From: AP-15 sp963732095
GTDB taxonomy: Bacteria > Pseudomonadota > Alphaproteobacteria > ATCC43930 > CGMCC-115725
Length of the DNA: 64,000 nucleotides
Assembly (NCBI GenBank): GCA_963732095.1
Contig: CAVSZA010000048.1
Span: forward strand, 186,001 to 250,000
Direction of reading: 5' to 3'
A program made the position numbers and the translations under genes. Below the pieces are notes generated by a model. That model was not told where the DNA came from and did not search any database. It saw only the letters and a program-made list of their open reading frames with translations. Shown here one piece after another: positions 43,229 through 51,458 of this stretch. The stretch's first letter is position 1. Each line of letters starts with the position of its first letter.

Positions 43229-44626
43229 CTAAGGGTTGACGGCGGCGACTTGCGGCTCGGTAAAGGGCTCGGTGCGGTGGACGACGCCGTCGGCGTAGAG
43301 TTTGTCGATGGCCCCCTCGGACATACCCAGCATGTGCGCGAGGATGTCGGTCGTGTCGTCGCCGATCGACGGTGCGCCGCGCCAGATGCGGCCGGGGGTC
43401 AGGGACATTTTCGGCACGACGCCGTAGACGCGGATTGGCACGCCGGACTGGCGGTCCAGCACCGGCACTGTCATCTCGCGCGCCGCGTAATGGGCGTCCT
43501 CATATTGGTCGCGCGTGTTGAACACCCGAGCGCAGCCGATTTTCGCCGCATTCAACTCGGTTTCGACCTCGAGCGCGGTGTGCGCCGCGCAATACTCGCG
43601 CAGCCGCCGGTCCAGCTCGCGGCCTTTCTCGGAATTCACCGCCGCCGCGTCTTTCGAGCAGGCGTCATAGCTGTATTCGACCGGGTCGAGGCCAAGGAAC
43701 CGGGGTACCCGGTCGTAAATTGCCCCGCCCAGCGCGCCGATATAGACCCACCCGTCGCTGCACCGGAACGTGTCATAAGGCTGAAACCCCGCCGGAGCGT
43801 TTCCGGTGTGCCCATAGACGGCTCCTTCGCCGGTGAAGAGCGGCAGCGTGTTGCCATTGGTCTGCGCCACCGCCTCGTATTGCGCGAGGTCGATCACCTG
43901 GCCGCGCCCGCTCTTCTTCACCTCCCACAGCGCCATCATCGTCGCCGCCCATCCGGTTAGCGCGGTCACGTAGTCGCCGGTGTAGGTCTTGGCGCGCTGC
44001 GGCGGCCCGGCCGGGTCGCCGGTCAGGTTCATCATGCCGCCATAGGCCTGCGCGATCGCGTCGTAGCCGGGCCGGCCGAGATACTCCTCCTTGCCGTATT
44101 GCCCATAGGTGCTGACCCGCACGATGACGAGGCTCGGGTTCACCGCCAGCGCCAGCTCGTTGGTGAGCCCGTTGCGTTCGCACGTCCCGGGCGCCGACGA
44201 TTCCATCCAAACGTCCGAAATCTTCCACAGCGCCATCAACAGCTCGATCCCGCGGGCGTGCTTGAGGTCGAGGCCCATCGACAATTTGTTCTTGGTCACC
44301 TCGGCCTCGTCGCAGCCATGGGGCCGCGGGCCGCGGGTCAATTGTGGGGCGGTAAAGCGGAACACATCGCCGCCGGGACGCTCGGTATGGATCACCTCCG
44401 CACCGAATTCGGCCAGCTTTGTGCCGATATAAGGCTGCGCGATCAGCTGGCCGGTGCCGACCACACGAATCCCTTCGAGCGGTCCGAAGGCGGGAACGAC
44501 GCACGGCGTTTTCGGCCGCTTCAGGTTCTTGATCCAGTCCGGGACGCCCGGTCTCAAATCCGCGATCGTCTCCTCGTGTTTGATCAGCCTCGGATCATGC
44601 GCCATGAATTTCGTTCTCCCTGTCAT
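43229..44626 (-). CDS. CaiB/BaiF family CoA-transferase
   Basis: The 465-residue protein has the family landmarks FGPLEGIRVVGTGQLIAQPY, KLAEFGAEVIHTERPGGD, KNKLSMGLDLKHARGIELL, RPGYDAIAQAYGGMMNLTGD, YTGDYVTALTGWAATMMALW and SDGWVYIGALGG. Such enzymes (CaiB, Frc, BaiF) move CoA between organic acids through an Asp-linked intermediate. The expected Asp region is RPGYDAIAQ, or nearby. The acid used is unknown. Possible starts are 44626 (MTGRTKF) and 44605 (MAHDPRL). It diverges from an alpha/beta hydrolase gene. A fragment of a paralogue lies at 38.1 kb. Confidence 0.88.
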   Translation of the reverse strand: MTGRTKFMAHDPRLIKHEETIADLRPGVPDWIKNLKRPKTPCVVPAFGPLEGIRVVGTGQLIAQPYIGTKLAEFGAEVIHTERPGGDVFRFTAPQLTRGPRPHGCDEAEVTKNKLSMGLDLKHARGIELLMALWKISDVWMESSAPGTCERNGLTNELALAVNPSLVIVRVSTYGQYGKEEYLGRPGYDAIAQAYGGMMNLTGDPAGPPQRAKTYTGDYVTALTGWAATMMALWEVKKSGRGQVIDLAQYEAVAQTNGNTLPLFTGEGAVYGHTGNAPAGFQPYDTFRCSDGWVYIGALGGAIYDRVPRFLGLDPVEYSYDACSKDAAAVNSEKGRELDRRLREYCAAHTALEVETELNAAKIGCARVFNTRDQYEDAHYAAREMTVPVLDRQSGVPIRVYGVVPKMSLTPGRIWRGAPSIGDDTTDILAHMLGMSEGAIDKLYADGVVHRTEPFTEPQVAAVNP

Positions 44627-44731
44627 GCGGCCTGGCCATCAACATAGCAGAAAACCGGCGCAACGGGCTTGAGCAGATCCGAAAATTGGGCTCAACTCGC
44701 GGGCCGACACATAGTGGAAGGAGAAACTGCC

Positions 44732-45493
44732 ATGCCGTTTTACCAGAAAGGCGACGTTCGCATCCGCTACGAGGAGGCCGGCTCCGGCTTCCCATTGCTG
44801 GTCACCCCCGGCGGGGGCTTGAACTCACGGGTCAGCAATTGGCCGACCGCGGTATTCAACGCGATGGAAGAATTCAAGAACGACTTCCATTGCATCACGA
44901 TGGACCAGCGCAACGCCAATGGCGGCGAGTCAACCGGTCCGGTTCCGGTCGAGAACGCGTGGGACGCGTTCGCCGACGACCAGCTCGGGCTGATGGACCA
45001 TCTCGGCATCCGCGAATTCTTTTATATGGGCTATTGCATCGGCGGCTGCTTTGCCGGGAAGCTCATGCAGCGGGCGCCCGATCGCGTCGTTGCCGCGGTG
45101 TTTTGCCAGACGGTCGGGCATCGGCCGGAGGATCCCGATGTCATGTGGCGGCACAGCCACGACAATTGGCTGTCCGACTTCCGCACCCGCCGGCCGGAAG
45201 TGCCGATGAACACGATCGAAAAGTATTTCCACAGTCTGTGGCGCGTGCAGCCGGATTTCCTCTACAGCGTGCCGCGCGAATTCATCAAGAACTGCCGCAA
45301 ACCGATCCTCGTCTTGCCGGACGACACGCCATCGCATCCGCTGCAGACCTCTATCGATGTCGCCTCGCTGGCGCCCAACTCCGAGATTACGGTCTTCCCG
45401 TGGCGCGAGCCCGCCGAGCTAAAGGAACGCACCATCAACCGCGTGCGCACTTTCCTGCGGACGCATCAACCGATGCGGGCCGCCGCGCAATAA
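44732..45493 (+). CDS. Alpha/beta-fold hydrolase with Cys nucleophile (paralogue 1)
   Basis: The 253-residue protein starts MPFYQKGDVRIRYEEAGSG at an ATG with AAGGAGA upstream. The nucleophile elbow is GYCIGG, with Cys instead of Ser, as in dienelactone hydrolases. The strand-4 oxyanion loop is VTPGGGLNS, the acid is probably in LPDDTPSHP, and the C-terminal segment LRTHQPMRAA lacks an obvious His. It should cleave or bind an ester or related acyl compound, but the substrate is unknown. A close paralogue sits at 58672 in similar company (GMC oxidoreductase nearby). Confidence 0.82.
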   Translation: MPFYQKGDVRIRYEEAGSGFPLLVTPGGGLNSRVSNWPTAVFNAMEEFKNDFHCITMDQRNANGGESTGPVPVENAWDAFADDQLGLMDHLGIREFFYMGYCIGGCFAGKLMQRAPDRVVAAVFCQTVGHRPEDPDVMWRHSHDNWLSDFRTRRPEVPMNTIEKYFHSLWRVQPDFLYSVPREFIKNCRKPILVLPDDTPSHPLQTSIDVASLAPNSEITVFPWREPAELKERTINRVRTFLRTHQPMRAAAQ

Positions 45494-45662
45494 CAACCGT
45501 GTAGGGTGGATGAGCGGAGCGTAATCGCCGAAGCGATCCGCATCGTTATAGCGAAAGGCGTTATCGTTTTTCCGCCTCTACGCTTGCTCAAAGCGCTATT
45601 TTTGTTGATACAAAACGCGTTTTTGGAAGATAATTGCTAAAATTGGCGTCAGGTAGCGCGGT

Positions 45663-45694
45663 CGTAGGGCGGATGCAAACCCGCGGTCTCGCGT
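45663..45694. repeat. Dispersed repeat copy 1 (cgtagggcggatg type)
   Basis: The motif cgtagggcggatg at 45663-45675 is followed by caaacccgcggtctcgcg. The same 13-base core occurs at 54157-54169 with a similar tail. A diverged relative (gtagggtggatgagcgg) lies near 45502. The rest of the 244-base gap from 45494 to 45737 holds nothing I can name. Confidence 0.55.
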
Positions 45695-45737
45695 TTTTGG
45701 CGGTGGGTTGCGTTTTCGCGCTGCCACACTGCGGTGC

Positions 45738-46232
45738 TCAAATCTTCTTCGCGAGGGCGACGAGCTGGTCGAGGGCTTTGCCCCAACCGTCGTGGAAGCC
45801 CATCTTCGCGTGTGTTTTGGCGCCCTCTTCGTCGCCGTGGATTGCGATCGCGGTGTACTTCGTGCCGGCGCCATGCGGTTCGAGTAGGATCACCGCGGTA
45901 AAGAGCGGTATGCCTCCGGCTGAGTTCTGCGGCCGATAGCCGGGTTTGAGCGCGGCGGTCCAGACGAGTTTTTCGTTCTCGATCACTTCGAGGTAGCAGC
46001 CGAGATTTGGGAATTCTTGTCCCTCCGGCGAGCGCATCACTGTGCGGAAGACGCCGCCGGGGCGCAGGTCGATTTCACAATCGACGGTTTGCCATGGCGC
46101 CGGCGTGAACCATTGCTTGACGTATTCCGGCGTGGTCCATGCCGCCCAGACCAGGTTTGGCGGAACGTCGACAACGCGCTCCAGCACGAGGTCGAGCTTC
46201 GGATCGGGTTTAAGCGTGATCGTGCGGGTCAT
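45738..46232 (-). CDS. SRPBCC/AHSA1 domain protein
   Basis: The 164-residue protein opens MTRTITLKPDPKLDLVLERV and has the AHSA1 pattern WAAWTTPEYVKQWFTPAPW, DLRPGGVFRTVMRSPEG and a C-terminal helix HDGWGKALDQLVALAKK. Such START-like proteins bind hydrophobic ligands in a central cavity. Its start overlaps the ArsR-type regulator stop by four bases. The regulator-SRPBCC pair is a common arrangement in which the regulator probably controls both genes. Confidence 0.9.
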   Translation of the reverse strand: MTRTITLKPDPKLDLVLERVVDVPPNLVWAAWTTPEYVKQWFTPAPWQTVDCEIDLRPGGVFRTVMRSPEGQEFPNLGCYLEVIENEKLVWTAALKPGYRPQNSAGGIPLFTAVILLEPHGAGTKYTAIAIHGDEEGAKTHAKMGFHDGWGKALDQLVALAKKI

Positions 46233-46561
46233 CGCCGCTGCTCCTTGAGGGTTTCGAGGAAGTTGTCCAGGGAATCGAGACGGCGTTCCCAATGGGCGCG
46301 CTGCGCCGACAGCCAATGCTCGGCCGCTTTCAGTGGCTGCGGTGCGAGGGTGTAGGTGCGCACGCGCCCCTCTTTCTTCGAGCGCACAAGGCCGCATTCC
46401 TCTAGCACACCGAGGTGCTGCACGAAGGAGGGCAACGCCATGTTGAACGGTCGCGCGAGCGCGCTGACCGCCGCAGGGCCGCGCGTCAGCCGTTCGAGCA
46501 CGGCCCGGCGGGTCGGATCGCTCAGCGCGTGAAACACCCGAGTGAGCTCTTGGTTAGGCAT
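46229..46561 (-). CDS. ArsR-family HTH transcriptional regulator
   Basis: The 110-residue winged-helix protein starts MPNQELTRVFHALSDPTRRAVLERLTRG. It has the recognition helix region ALPSFVQHLGVLEECGLVRSKKEG and the wing RVRTYTLAPQPLKAAEHWL. No metal-binding Cys set is present, so it belongs to the group paired with SRPBCC proteins rather than metal sensors. It is encoded just upstream of, and overlapping, the AHSA1 gene and likely represses that operon. Confidence 0.9.
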   Translation of the reverse strand: MPNQELTRVFHALSDPTRRAVLERLTRGPAAVSALARPFNMALPSFVQHLGVLEECGLVRSKKEGRVRTYTLAPQPLKAAEHWLSAQRAHWERRLDSLDNFLETLKEQRR

Positions 46562-46618
46562 GCACCTAAGTTATCATGCGAAAAACAGTTAGGTAAATGC
46601 CTTTGTTAATCATTGGGT

Positions 46619-47119
46619 TCAGCCGCCTTTGCGCGGCGCGGTCGTCGGCTTCATCTGGCCGCCCTCCCAAGGGAAATAGATCCAGGTGTCCTGGCTTACC
46701 TCGGTGACGTAAGTGTCGACCAGCGGCCGGCCGAGGGGCTTTGCGTAAATGGCGGCGAGATGGGCTCTCGGCATGAATTTGCGGAGCGCCTGCGCGGTGC
46801 CGCCAGTATCGACGAGATCATCTACCGCCAGCCAGCGCTCGTCGTCGCCGACATGCATCGGCGGCGGCTTGACGACGGTGATTTCGGCCGCCCGCTGCGG
46901 ATTGTACTCGTCGCGCCCGTAGGCGATTACACAGACTGTTTCGACGAGCCTGATGTCGAGCGCGCGGGCAACGACCGCCGCCGGCGCCAATCCGCCCCGC
47001 GACACCGCTACGATCCCCCTCCATGGGCCGAAATCGAGCAGGCGGCTGGCGAGCGTCTTGGCATCGCGATGCCATTCCTCCCAGCTCAGGGAAAGGCTCT
47101 TCCGGGGTTCGAGCATCAT
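46619..47119 (-). CDS. gpt: Xanthine(-guanine) phosphoribosyltransferase
   Basis: The 166-residue enzyme salvages xanthine and guanine. The PRPP-binding loop is RWLAVDDLVDTGGTAQALRKF, GIVAVSRGGLAPAAVVARAL supplies the second phosphate-contacting loop, and the C-terminal WIYFPWE is a hallmark of bacterial Gpt. The length matches the family. A second ATG codon adjoins the first (MM), so the start could be one residue later. It ends next to the dehydrogenase gene in the same direction, 48 bases apart. Confidence 0.9.
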   Translation of the reverse strand: MMLEPRKSLSLSWEEWHRDAKTLASRLLDFGPWRGIVAVSRGGLAPAAVVARALDIRLVETVCVIAYGRDEYNPQRAAEITVVKPPPMHVGDDERWLAVDDLVDTGGTAQALRKFMPRAHLAAIYAKPLGRPLVDTYVTEVSQDTWIYFPWEGGQMKPTTAPRKGG

Positions 47120-47167
47120 CCGTGATCGGAGAATGCCCGGCTTTCCGCTCAGCTCGTCCGATGCGGC

Positions 47168-48106
47168 TTATTTCTCCTTGTCGGCCTCGCGGACCGCGGC
47201 GACGCGCTCGGGGTCGGCGGCCAGCGGCGGGATGCCGGCGCGCTCGACCTGCAGCAGCTGGCCGACGGTGCTGTTGCGGGTGCCCCAGCCGCGGTTCATT
47301 GCTTCGGTCAATTCCTCGTAGACCAAATTCGCAAGGCGCATCGGCACGCCGACCTCGCGCCCGAGGCCGACCGCGAGACCGACATCCTTATGCAACAGGC
47401 GCAAGGCGAAATCGGCCGGGTCGTGCTTGCCTTGCAGGAACTTGTCGCCGAGCCGATCGAAGGTGCGCACCCGGCCGGTCGCGCCCTGGCGCACCGCCGC
47501 CCACAGATCGACCGGGTCGACCCCGGCCTTGACCCCCATCGTGAAGACTTCGGCGAGCGCCGCCCCGAGCACCGCGCTGGTGCAGTTGTGCACGAGTTTG
47601 GCGATGGAGCCGGCACCGATCGGGCCGATATAGGCCGCCTGGTCGCCCATCGCGTCGAGCACGAGTTTGTGGCGCTTGAACTGCTGCTCGTCGCCGCCGA
47701 CCCAGATCGCCATCTTGCCGCTGGCGGCGCCGGAGGGACCCCCGCTGACCGGCGAGTCGAGCATATAGAGGTTTTTCTCGGCGAACGCGGCGTAGATCTT
47801 GCGCACCGTCGCCACCGAGTTGGTCGACATGTCGAAGAAGGCAGTGTCGGGCCGCATGCCCTCGATCAGCCCGTTGGCCCCGAGCGCCACCTGCTCGACA
47901 TCGGCCGGCACCGGCAGCGAGGTAAAGACGACTTCGGTCTGCTCGCCGACCTGCTTTGGCGAATTGGCCCAGACGGCGCCTTTCGCGAGGAACGGCTCGG
48001 CCGCGGCGCGGCTCAGATCGTGCACGACAAGCTCGTGCCCGGCCTTCTGCAGATTGGCCGCCATGCCCTTGCCCATCATGCCGAGCCCGATAAATCCGAC
48101 GCGCAT
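47168..48106 (-). CDS. NAD(P)-dependent 3-hydroxyisobutyrate dehydrogenase family protein
   Basis: The 312-residue protein opens MRVGFIGLGMMGKGMAANL, with the Rossmann GLGxMG loop. DSPVSGGPSGAASGKMAIWVGG contains the substrate motif, and a catalytic Lys lies in GAGSIAKLVHNC. VGLGREVGVPMRLANLVYE completes the C-terminal domain. The family oxidises beta-hydroxyacids such as 3-hydroxyisobutyrate, tartronate semialdehyde or glyoxylate products. ATG 48106 follows AGGAGGGG directly. An in-frame upstream start adds only seven residues. Confidence 0.9.
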   Translation of the reverse strand: MRVGFIGLGMMGKGMAANLQKAGHELVVHDLSRAAAEPFLAKGAVWANSPKQVGEQTEVVFTSLPVPADVEQVALGANGLIEGMRPDTAFFDMSTNSVATVRKIYAAFAEKNLYMLDSPVSGGPSGAASGKMAIWVGGDEQQFKRHKLVLDAMGDQAAYIGPIGAGSIAKLVHNCTSAVLGAALAEVFTMGVKAGVDPVDLWAAVRQGATGRVRTFDRLGDKFLQGKHDPADFALRLLHKDVGLAVGLGREVGVPMRLANLVYEELTEAMNRGWGTRNSTVGQLLQVERAGIPPLAADPERVAAVREADKEK

Positions 48107-48439
48107 CTTCCCCTCCTGTTTCGCCAACCCGCTGCGGGACGAGTTTTGCCCCGCGTCGCGCCCGAGCGCAAGGAGCCGCTTTTCACCCGTCGCCGCGACA
48201 ACTTGGCGTTGAGCAGATCGGCCCTGATGGACCTGTTTCCCCAGGATGAGAGCAGGTGGAAATTCCCGAAATGGTTGTCGGCGCGGTAAAGCAGAAAATG
48301 CGTCTCGGCCAAAAATTTGCCGGATTGATCGCTACCTCCCCCGTTTCCACGCACCCGGTTCCGCTCCGAATACCATTCGATTATTGCAATTCAGCGGTGC
48401 CGTTTCCGGCTGATGCGACAGTGTTAACGGTGACGGGAG
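48107..48439. other. 333-base non-coding stretch
   Basis: I see no gene here. The left part contains the dehydrogenase leader. The right part (48300-48439) is lower in GC, and a relic of an antitoxin gene begins at its end. Confidence 0.4.
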
Positions 48440-48518
48440 ACGTCCGAACCGTCCCGGCTTCGAATTCACCCGCCATTTCGGCCGCTACCGAATGCGTGTG
48501 CTGGGAGCTTGCATTTGA
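48440..48518 (+). pseudogene. Relic of a Phd/YefM-type antitoxin N terminus
   Basis: This stretch aligns with the antitoxin gene at 51459. Both contain the DNA for FTR-x-FGRYRMR preceded by TVPAS. Two one-base deletions (near 48450 and 48463) break the frame, and it ends at TGA 48516-48518 after FGRYRMRVLGACI. Both copies have ACG where an ATG would be expected. Nothing downstream resembles a toxin partner; an unrelated VapBC pair follows. Confidence 0.65.
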
Positions 48519-48531
48519 TTCTCACGTGAGT

Positions 48532-48549
48532 ATATACGTCGTTGTATAT
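48532..48549. promoter_or_regulatory. Candidate VapB operator
   Basis: ATATAC (48532-48537) and GTATAT (48544-48549) form an inverted repeat with six bases between, 18 bases before the vapB ATG. AT-rich palindromes overlapping the promoter are the usual binding sites of AbrB-type VapB, which represses its own operon with VapC. Confidence 0.45.
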
Positions 48550-48566
48550 CTGCGATAGAGAGTGAC

Positions 48567-48797
48567 ATGGCTACGGCTCGGGTTTTTCGTTCCGGAAACA
48601 GTCAAGCGGTGCGGTTGCCGAAAGAGTATCGGCTAAAGGGCCCGGAAGTGGAGATTTTTCGCCGAGGCGACGAGGTCGTGTTGCGTGAAAAAGCCGAGGG
48701 GCTGGTGCGAGCCTTTGAAATTCTGGTCGACTTGCCCGCCGATGTTCTGCCGGAAGACCGCGGCGATACTCTACCACAGGAGCGTGAAGGTCTTTGA
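48567..48797 (+). CDS. vapB: VapB-type antitoxin (AbrB/SpoVT fold)
   Basis: The 76-residue protein starts MATARVFRSGNSQAVRLPKE. The SGNSQAVRLPK stretch is the swapped-hairpin DNA-binding signature of VapB/MazE antitoxins. EVEIFRRGDEVVLRE follows, and the acidic C-terminal half should wrap the toxin. The stop overlaps the toxin start as TTGA. It is intact and should be functional. Confidence 0.92.
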   Translation: MATARVFRSGNSQAVRLPKEYRLKGPEVEIFRRGDEVVLREKAEGLVRAFEILVDLPADVLPEDRGDTLPQEREGL

Positions 48798-49204
48798 ATG
48801 CCGCGCGGTTCCTGCTGGACACAAACATATGTATCTACATCCGGCGGCGGCGGCCGCCGGCGGTTCTGGCCCGGTTTCGACAGTTGAAGCCGGGGGAGGC
48901 GGTTCTTTCCGTCATCACCTATGGCGAGCTTGCTTACGGCGCGGAAAAAAGCCAATTCCGCGAACGCGCCCACAGGCAGCTGGCCGAGCTGGCGGGCTTG
49001 CTTCCGGTGCTGGAGCTCCCGTCTCGCGCCGGAGAATTTTATGGGTCGATCCGCGCCGCGTTGGCAGCCGAGGGCGGCATGATCGGCAACAACGACCTGT
49101 GGATTGCCGCGCATGCCAAAGCGGCAGGCCTCGTTCTGGTCACCAATAACGAACGCGAGTTTCGACGCATTGATGGGCTGGAAATTCAGAATTGGGCGGA
49201 TTGA
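48794..49204 (+). CDS. vapC: VapC-type PIN-domain ribonuclease toxin
   Basis: The 136-residue PIN toxin keeps the acidic residues D9 (FLLDTNICIYI), E45 (TYGELAYG) and D101 (GNNDLWIAAHA). LVLVTNNEREFRRI follows, with the usual fourth position. VapC toxins cleave tRNA or rRNA with Mg2+. Its TTG start overlaps the vapB stop by four bases, tying its expression to the antitoxin. The next DNA is a decayed GMC oxidoreductase fragment. Confidence 0.92.
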   Translation: MNAARFLLDTNICIYIRRRRPPAVLARFRQLKPGEAVLSVITYGELAYGAEKSQFRERAHRQLAELAGLLPVLELPSRAGEFYGSIRAALAAEGGMIGNNDLWIAAHAKAAGLVLVTNNEREFRRIDGLEIQNWAD

Positions 49205-49219
49205 TGCGCGCATTTCATG

Positions 49220-49375
49220 CGCGACCGTGCGCCGGGTGTTCGCGAGATGCTCGGGAGCGCCAACCCCCCGACATTGCAGGAGGTGCGGCAAGCCGATCGC
49301 GTCCGCCGGCAGGATCAATTCGCGCGGCATAGGCGCACTCGATACGGCCGCCGCGCGAGAATTGGATGGTCGGGG
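49220..49375 (-). pseudogene. GMC oxidoreductase fragment 1
   Basis: The DNA aligns with 57140-57290 of the intact GMC gene (gagatgctcggg, then gccaacccccgat, then gccgatcg). It corresponds to the IERADAAREVILSAGAIGSP and LSGVGDPEHL region. Indels destroy the frame. It lies directly downstream of another intact GMC gene that ends at 49400, so it may be the tail of a lost tandem copy. Confidence 0.65.
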
Positions 49376-49399
49376 CGGAGCTACCCGGTTCGCTCGCGG

Positions 49400-50977
49400 T
49401 TAGCCCGCCGCAATCCAGTCGACGACGCGTTCACCGATCATGATCACGGTCGCGTGGGCGCCACCTGACCTGGGGATGCGCGGCATCACCGACGCATCCG
49501 CTACCCACAACCTTTCGACGCCCTTGACTCTGCAGTATTGGTCAACGACCGCCATCGGATCTGCGTCGGGTCCCATTTTACAGGTCCCGGACACGTGCCT
49601 CGCCGTGCCCACGGTTTGGCGTATCCAGAGGTCCAAAGCATGGTCGTTGGCCAGAATGTCACTCGCCGGGTGGATTCGGTAGTCGGCCACATCTTTATAT
49701 GCGTCGGACTCCAGCAGTCGCGCCGCCAGTCGCAGGCCTTCCCGCACCCGCCGGGTGTCGTTGGGATGCTGGAGATAACAGTAGTTGAAGGAGGGCTGAA
49801 CGCTCGGGTCGGCCGAAGCGAGCCTGACGTGTCCCGAGCCGTCGGGCAACCCCAGCGTGCCCGAGATCCGTGCCGCCCGCTCTGGCGGAACATCACCGGC
49901 CAGATACTTGGTTCGTACGCCGGCAACGTGCTCCTGGCGTTCATCGACGACCGTGCTGGTTCGCAGGACCATGTCGTTGACGGCGCTCGACCCTGGTGCG
50001 GTGTAGTGCAGAGCAAAGTGCACCGCGTCGGTGTGGGTAGCGAGCGAGACGCCGTCTTTGACCTTGAAGGTCATTTGGGCGCTGAGATGATTCCACAAAT
50101 TCTGGCCTACGCCAGGGAGGTCACGAACTGTGGGTATCCCGAATTGCCGCAAATGGTCCGCGGGGCCAATGCCGGACAGCATCAATAACTGCGGCGATCT
50201 GATTGCCCCGGCGCTCAGCACCACCCGGTCGGCATGGACGTAGAAAACCTTCTCGCCGCTTTCGGCCTCGACGCCGACGGCTTTTCCATCCTTGATCACA
50301 ATTTTACGGACGAACACCTCGCCCCGCACCGTGAGGTTCAGATAATGACGTAGCGGGTTCAGGTACGTCATAGCCGTGCTCATTCGCACGCCATCGATAT
50401 TGTTCGACGGCGTCACACCCAGGCCGGCGGGATGGAGCCCGTTTTTGTCCTGCGTGACGCCAAACCCGGCTTGCAGACAGGCCGCATGAAACGCCTGTTG
50501 GATGGCGGGCCAGGGACCCGACTGGCGGCGTCTGACGGGCATCGGTCCGTCCGAGCCATGGCAATAATTATCCTGAATATCGAGATCACGCTCGGATTTG
50601 CGAAAAAACGGCAGGACCTTCTCATACGACCATTCATCGTTGCCGAGAGCCGCCCAGGAGTCGAAATCCTCCGGGAAGCCCCGTTGCATGGCCTGACCGT
50701 TGATCGATGACCCTCCGCCGATCACCTTGCCCTGCGCGACATGGATCTCGCCTTGTTCCTCGGTGATCGTGCCGTGCAGAGCCCAGTTATGTTTTGAAGC
50801 TTGGGCTTCGGCAAAGCGTGTATCGCCGAACTTGATGTCGGCCGGAAGATTGGCCGGATCGGGGTAGTCCGGCCCCGCTTCCAGCACCAGCACGGAAGTC
50901 TGCTGATCTGCCGCCAACCGCCCGGCCAATACTGATCCAGCCGCTCCTCCGCCGACGATTACCACATCATATTTCAT
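49400..50977 (-). CDS. GMC family FAD-dependent oxidoreductase (first intact copy)
   Basis: The 525-residue flavoprotein opens MKYDVVIVGGGAAGSVLAGRL with the FAD dinucleotide loop. GKVIGGGSSINGQAMQRGF is GMC signature 1, and GAIRSPQLLMLSGIGP is signature 2. The catalytic His lies in HVSGTCKMGPDADPM. Near the C terminus HATVIMIGE stands in the place of the more usual Asn/His site. The family includes choline, alcohol and glucose dehydrogenases, and the substrate is unknown. It differs clearly from the GMC gene at 56368, to which all the nearby fragments are closer. Confidence 0.9.
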   Translation of the reverse strand: MKYDVVIVGGGAAGSVLAGRLAADQQTSVLVLEAGPDYPDPANLPADIKFGDTRFAEAQASKHNWALHGTITEEQGEIHVAQGKVIGGGSSINGQAMQRGFPEDFDSWAALGNDEWSYEKVLPFFRKSERDLDIQDNYCHGSDGPMPVRRRQSGPWPAIQQAFHAACLQAGFGVTQDKNGLHPAGLGVTPSNNIDGVRMSTAMTYLNPLRHYLNLTVRGEVFVRKIVIKDGKAVGVEAESGEKVFYVHADRVVLSAGAIRSPQLLMLSGIGPADHLRQFGIPTVRDLPGVGQNLWNHLSAQMTFKVKDGVSLATHTDAVHFALHYTAPGSSAVNDMVLRTSTVVDERQEHVAGVRTKYLAGDVPPERAARISGTLGLPDGSGHVRLASADPSVQPSFNYCYLQHPNDTRRVREGLRLAARLLESDAYKDVADYRIHPASDILANDHALDLWIRQTVGTARHVSGTCKMGPDADPMAVVDQYCRVKGVERLWVADASVMPRIPRSGGAHATVIMIGERVVDWIAAG

Positions 50978-51091
50978 CAGCTTTCCCTCAGCGATCTTCC
51001 GCGGATTCTCGGGCCCGCGAGAGTTATCGTCTGGCCTTTTGGCGGTTGCTGCACATGACGTTTGCTCATGACAGGGCTGCAGCGACTGGGC

Positions 51092-51250
51092 CGGATATGG
51101 CCGTTCTTGAAGCTGCCCGGCGCAAAGGTGACCTGCACATCGGGGGTCGCCGACTCCTCCAACACCTTGACCGAGGCGGCAACGATCGATGGGCTTCAGG
51201 TCAGCATGCCTTTGCCGGTGACGAGCCAGCGCACGAGGAAACTCGCCGCA
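51092..51250 (-). pseudogene. GMC oxidoreductase fragment 2
   Basis: The DNA from 51092 to 51250 closely matches 56873-57023 in the intact GMC gene. Shared blocks include gatatggccgttcttgaagc, acatcgggggtcgcc and ctccaacaccttgaccgagg. It encodes pieces of the LEELATPDVQVTFAPGSFKN region but has no open frame. It is followed on the plus strand by fragment 3, which in the intact gene lies before it, so the order is rearranged. Confidence 0.7.
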
Positions 51251-51313
51251 GATTGCGCCGGCGGCGGTTGCAACATCAGCCGTTAACGGTGATCGTCAGT
51301 TCTCGCCGCCGTG

Positions 51314-51382
51314 ACGATGGCGCGCCGGTCGGGTTCCTCCGAGAGATAGCGGCTTGATCGCCGGCGCCTCGCCGGGCCGGTC
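51314..51382 (-). pseudogene. GMC oxidoreductase fragment 3
   Basis: This short block (gatggcgcgccggtcgg, tcctccgagagatagcgg, tcgccgggccgg) matches 56723-56790 of the intact gene, encoding part of INPRYLSEESDRRAII. Together with fragment 2 it shows scrambled order. It is about 70 bases upstream of the Phd-type antitoxin and reaches into its promoter region. Confidence 0.6.
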
Positions 51383-51403
51383 CTGCGAAAATAGCGCAAC
51401 TCC

Positions 51404-51440
51404 CTAATATTGCGTAATTCTCGTAATTCGCGTATATTAG
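51404..51440. promoter_or_regulatory. Candidate operator/promoter of the Phd-type antitoxin
   Basis: ctaatat (51404-51410) and atattag (51434-51440) are inverted copies flanking two direct repeats of cgtaattc (51413-51420, 51422-51429). The right arm overlaps a plausible -10 box (tatatt). Autoregulatory Phd proteins bind such palindromes near their promoter. Confidence 0.45.
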
Positions 51441-51458
51441 GGACGAAAGAGAGGACCC

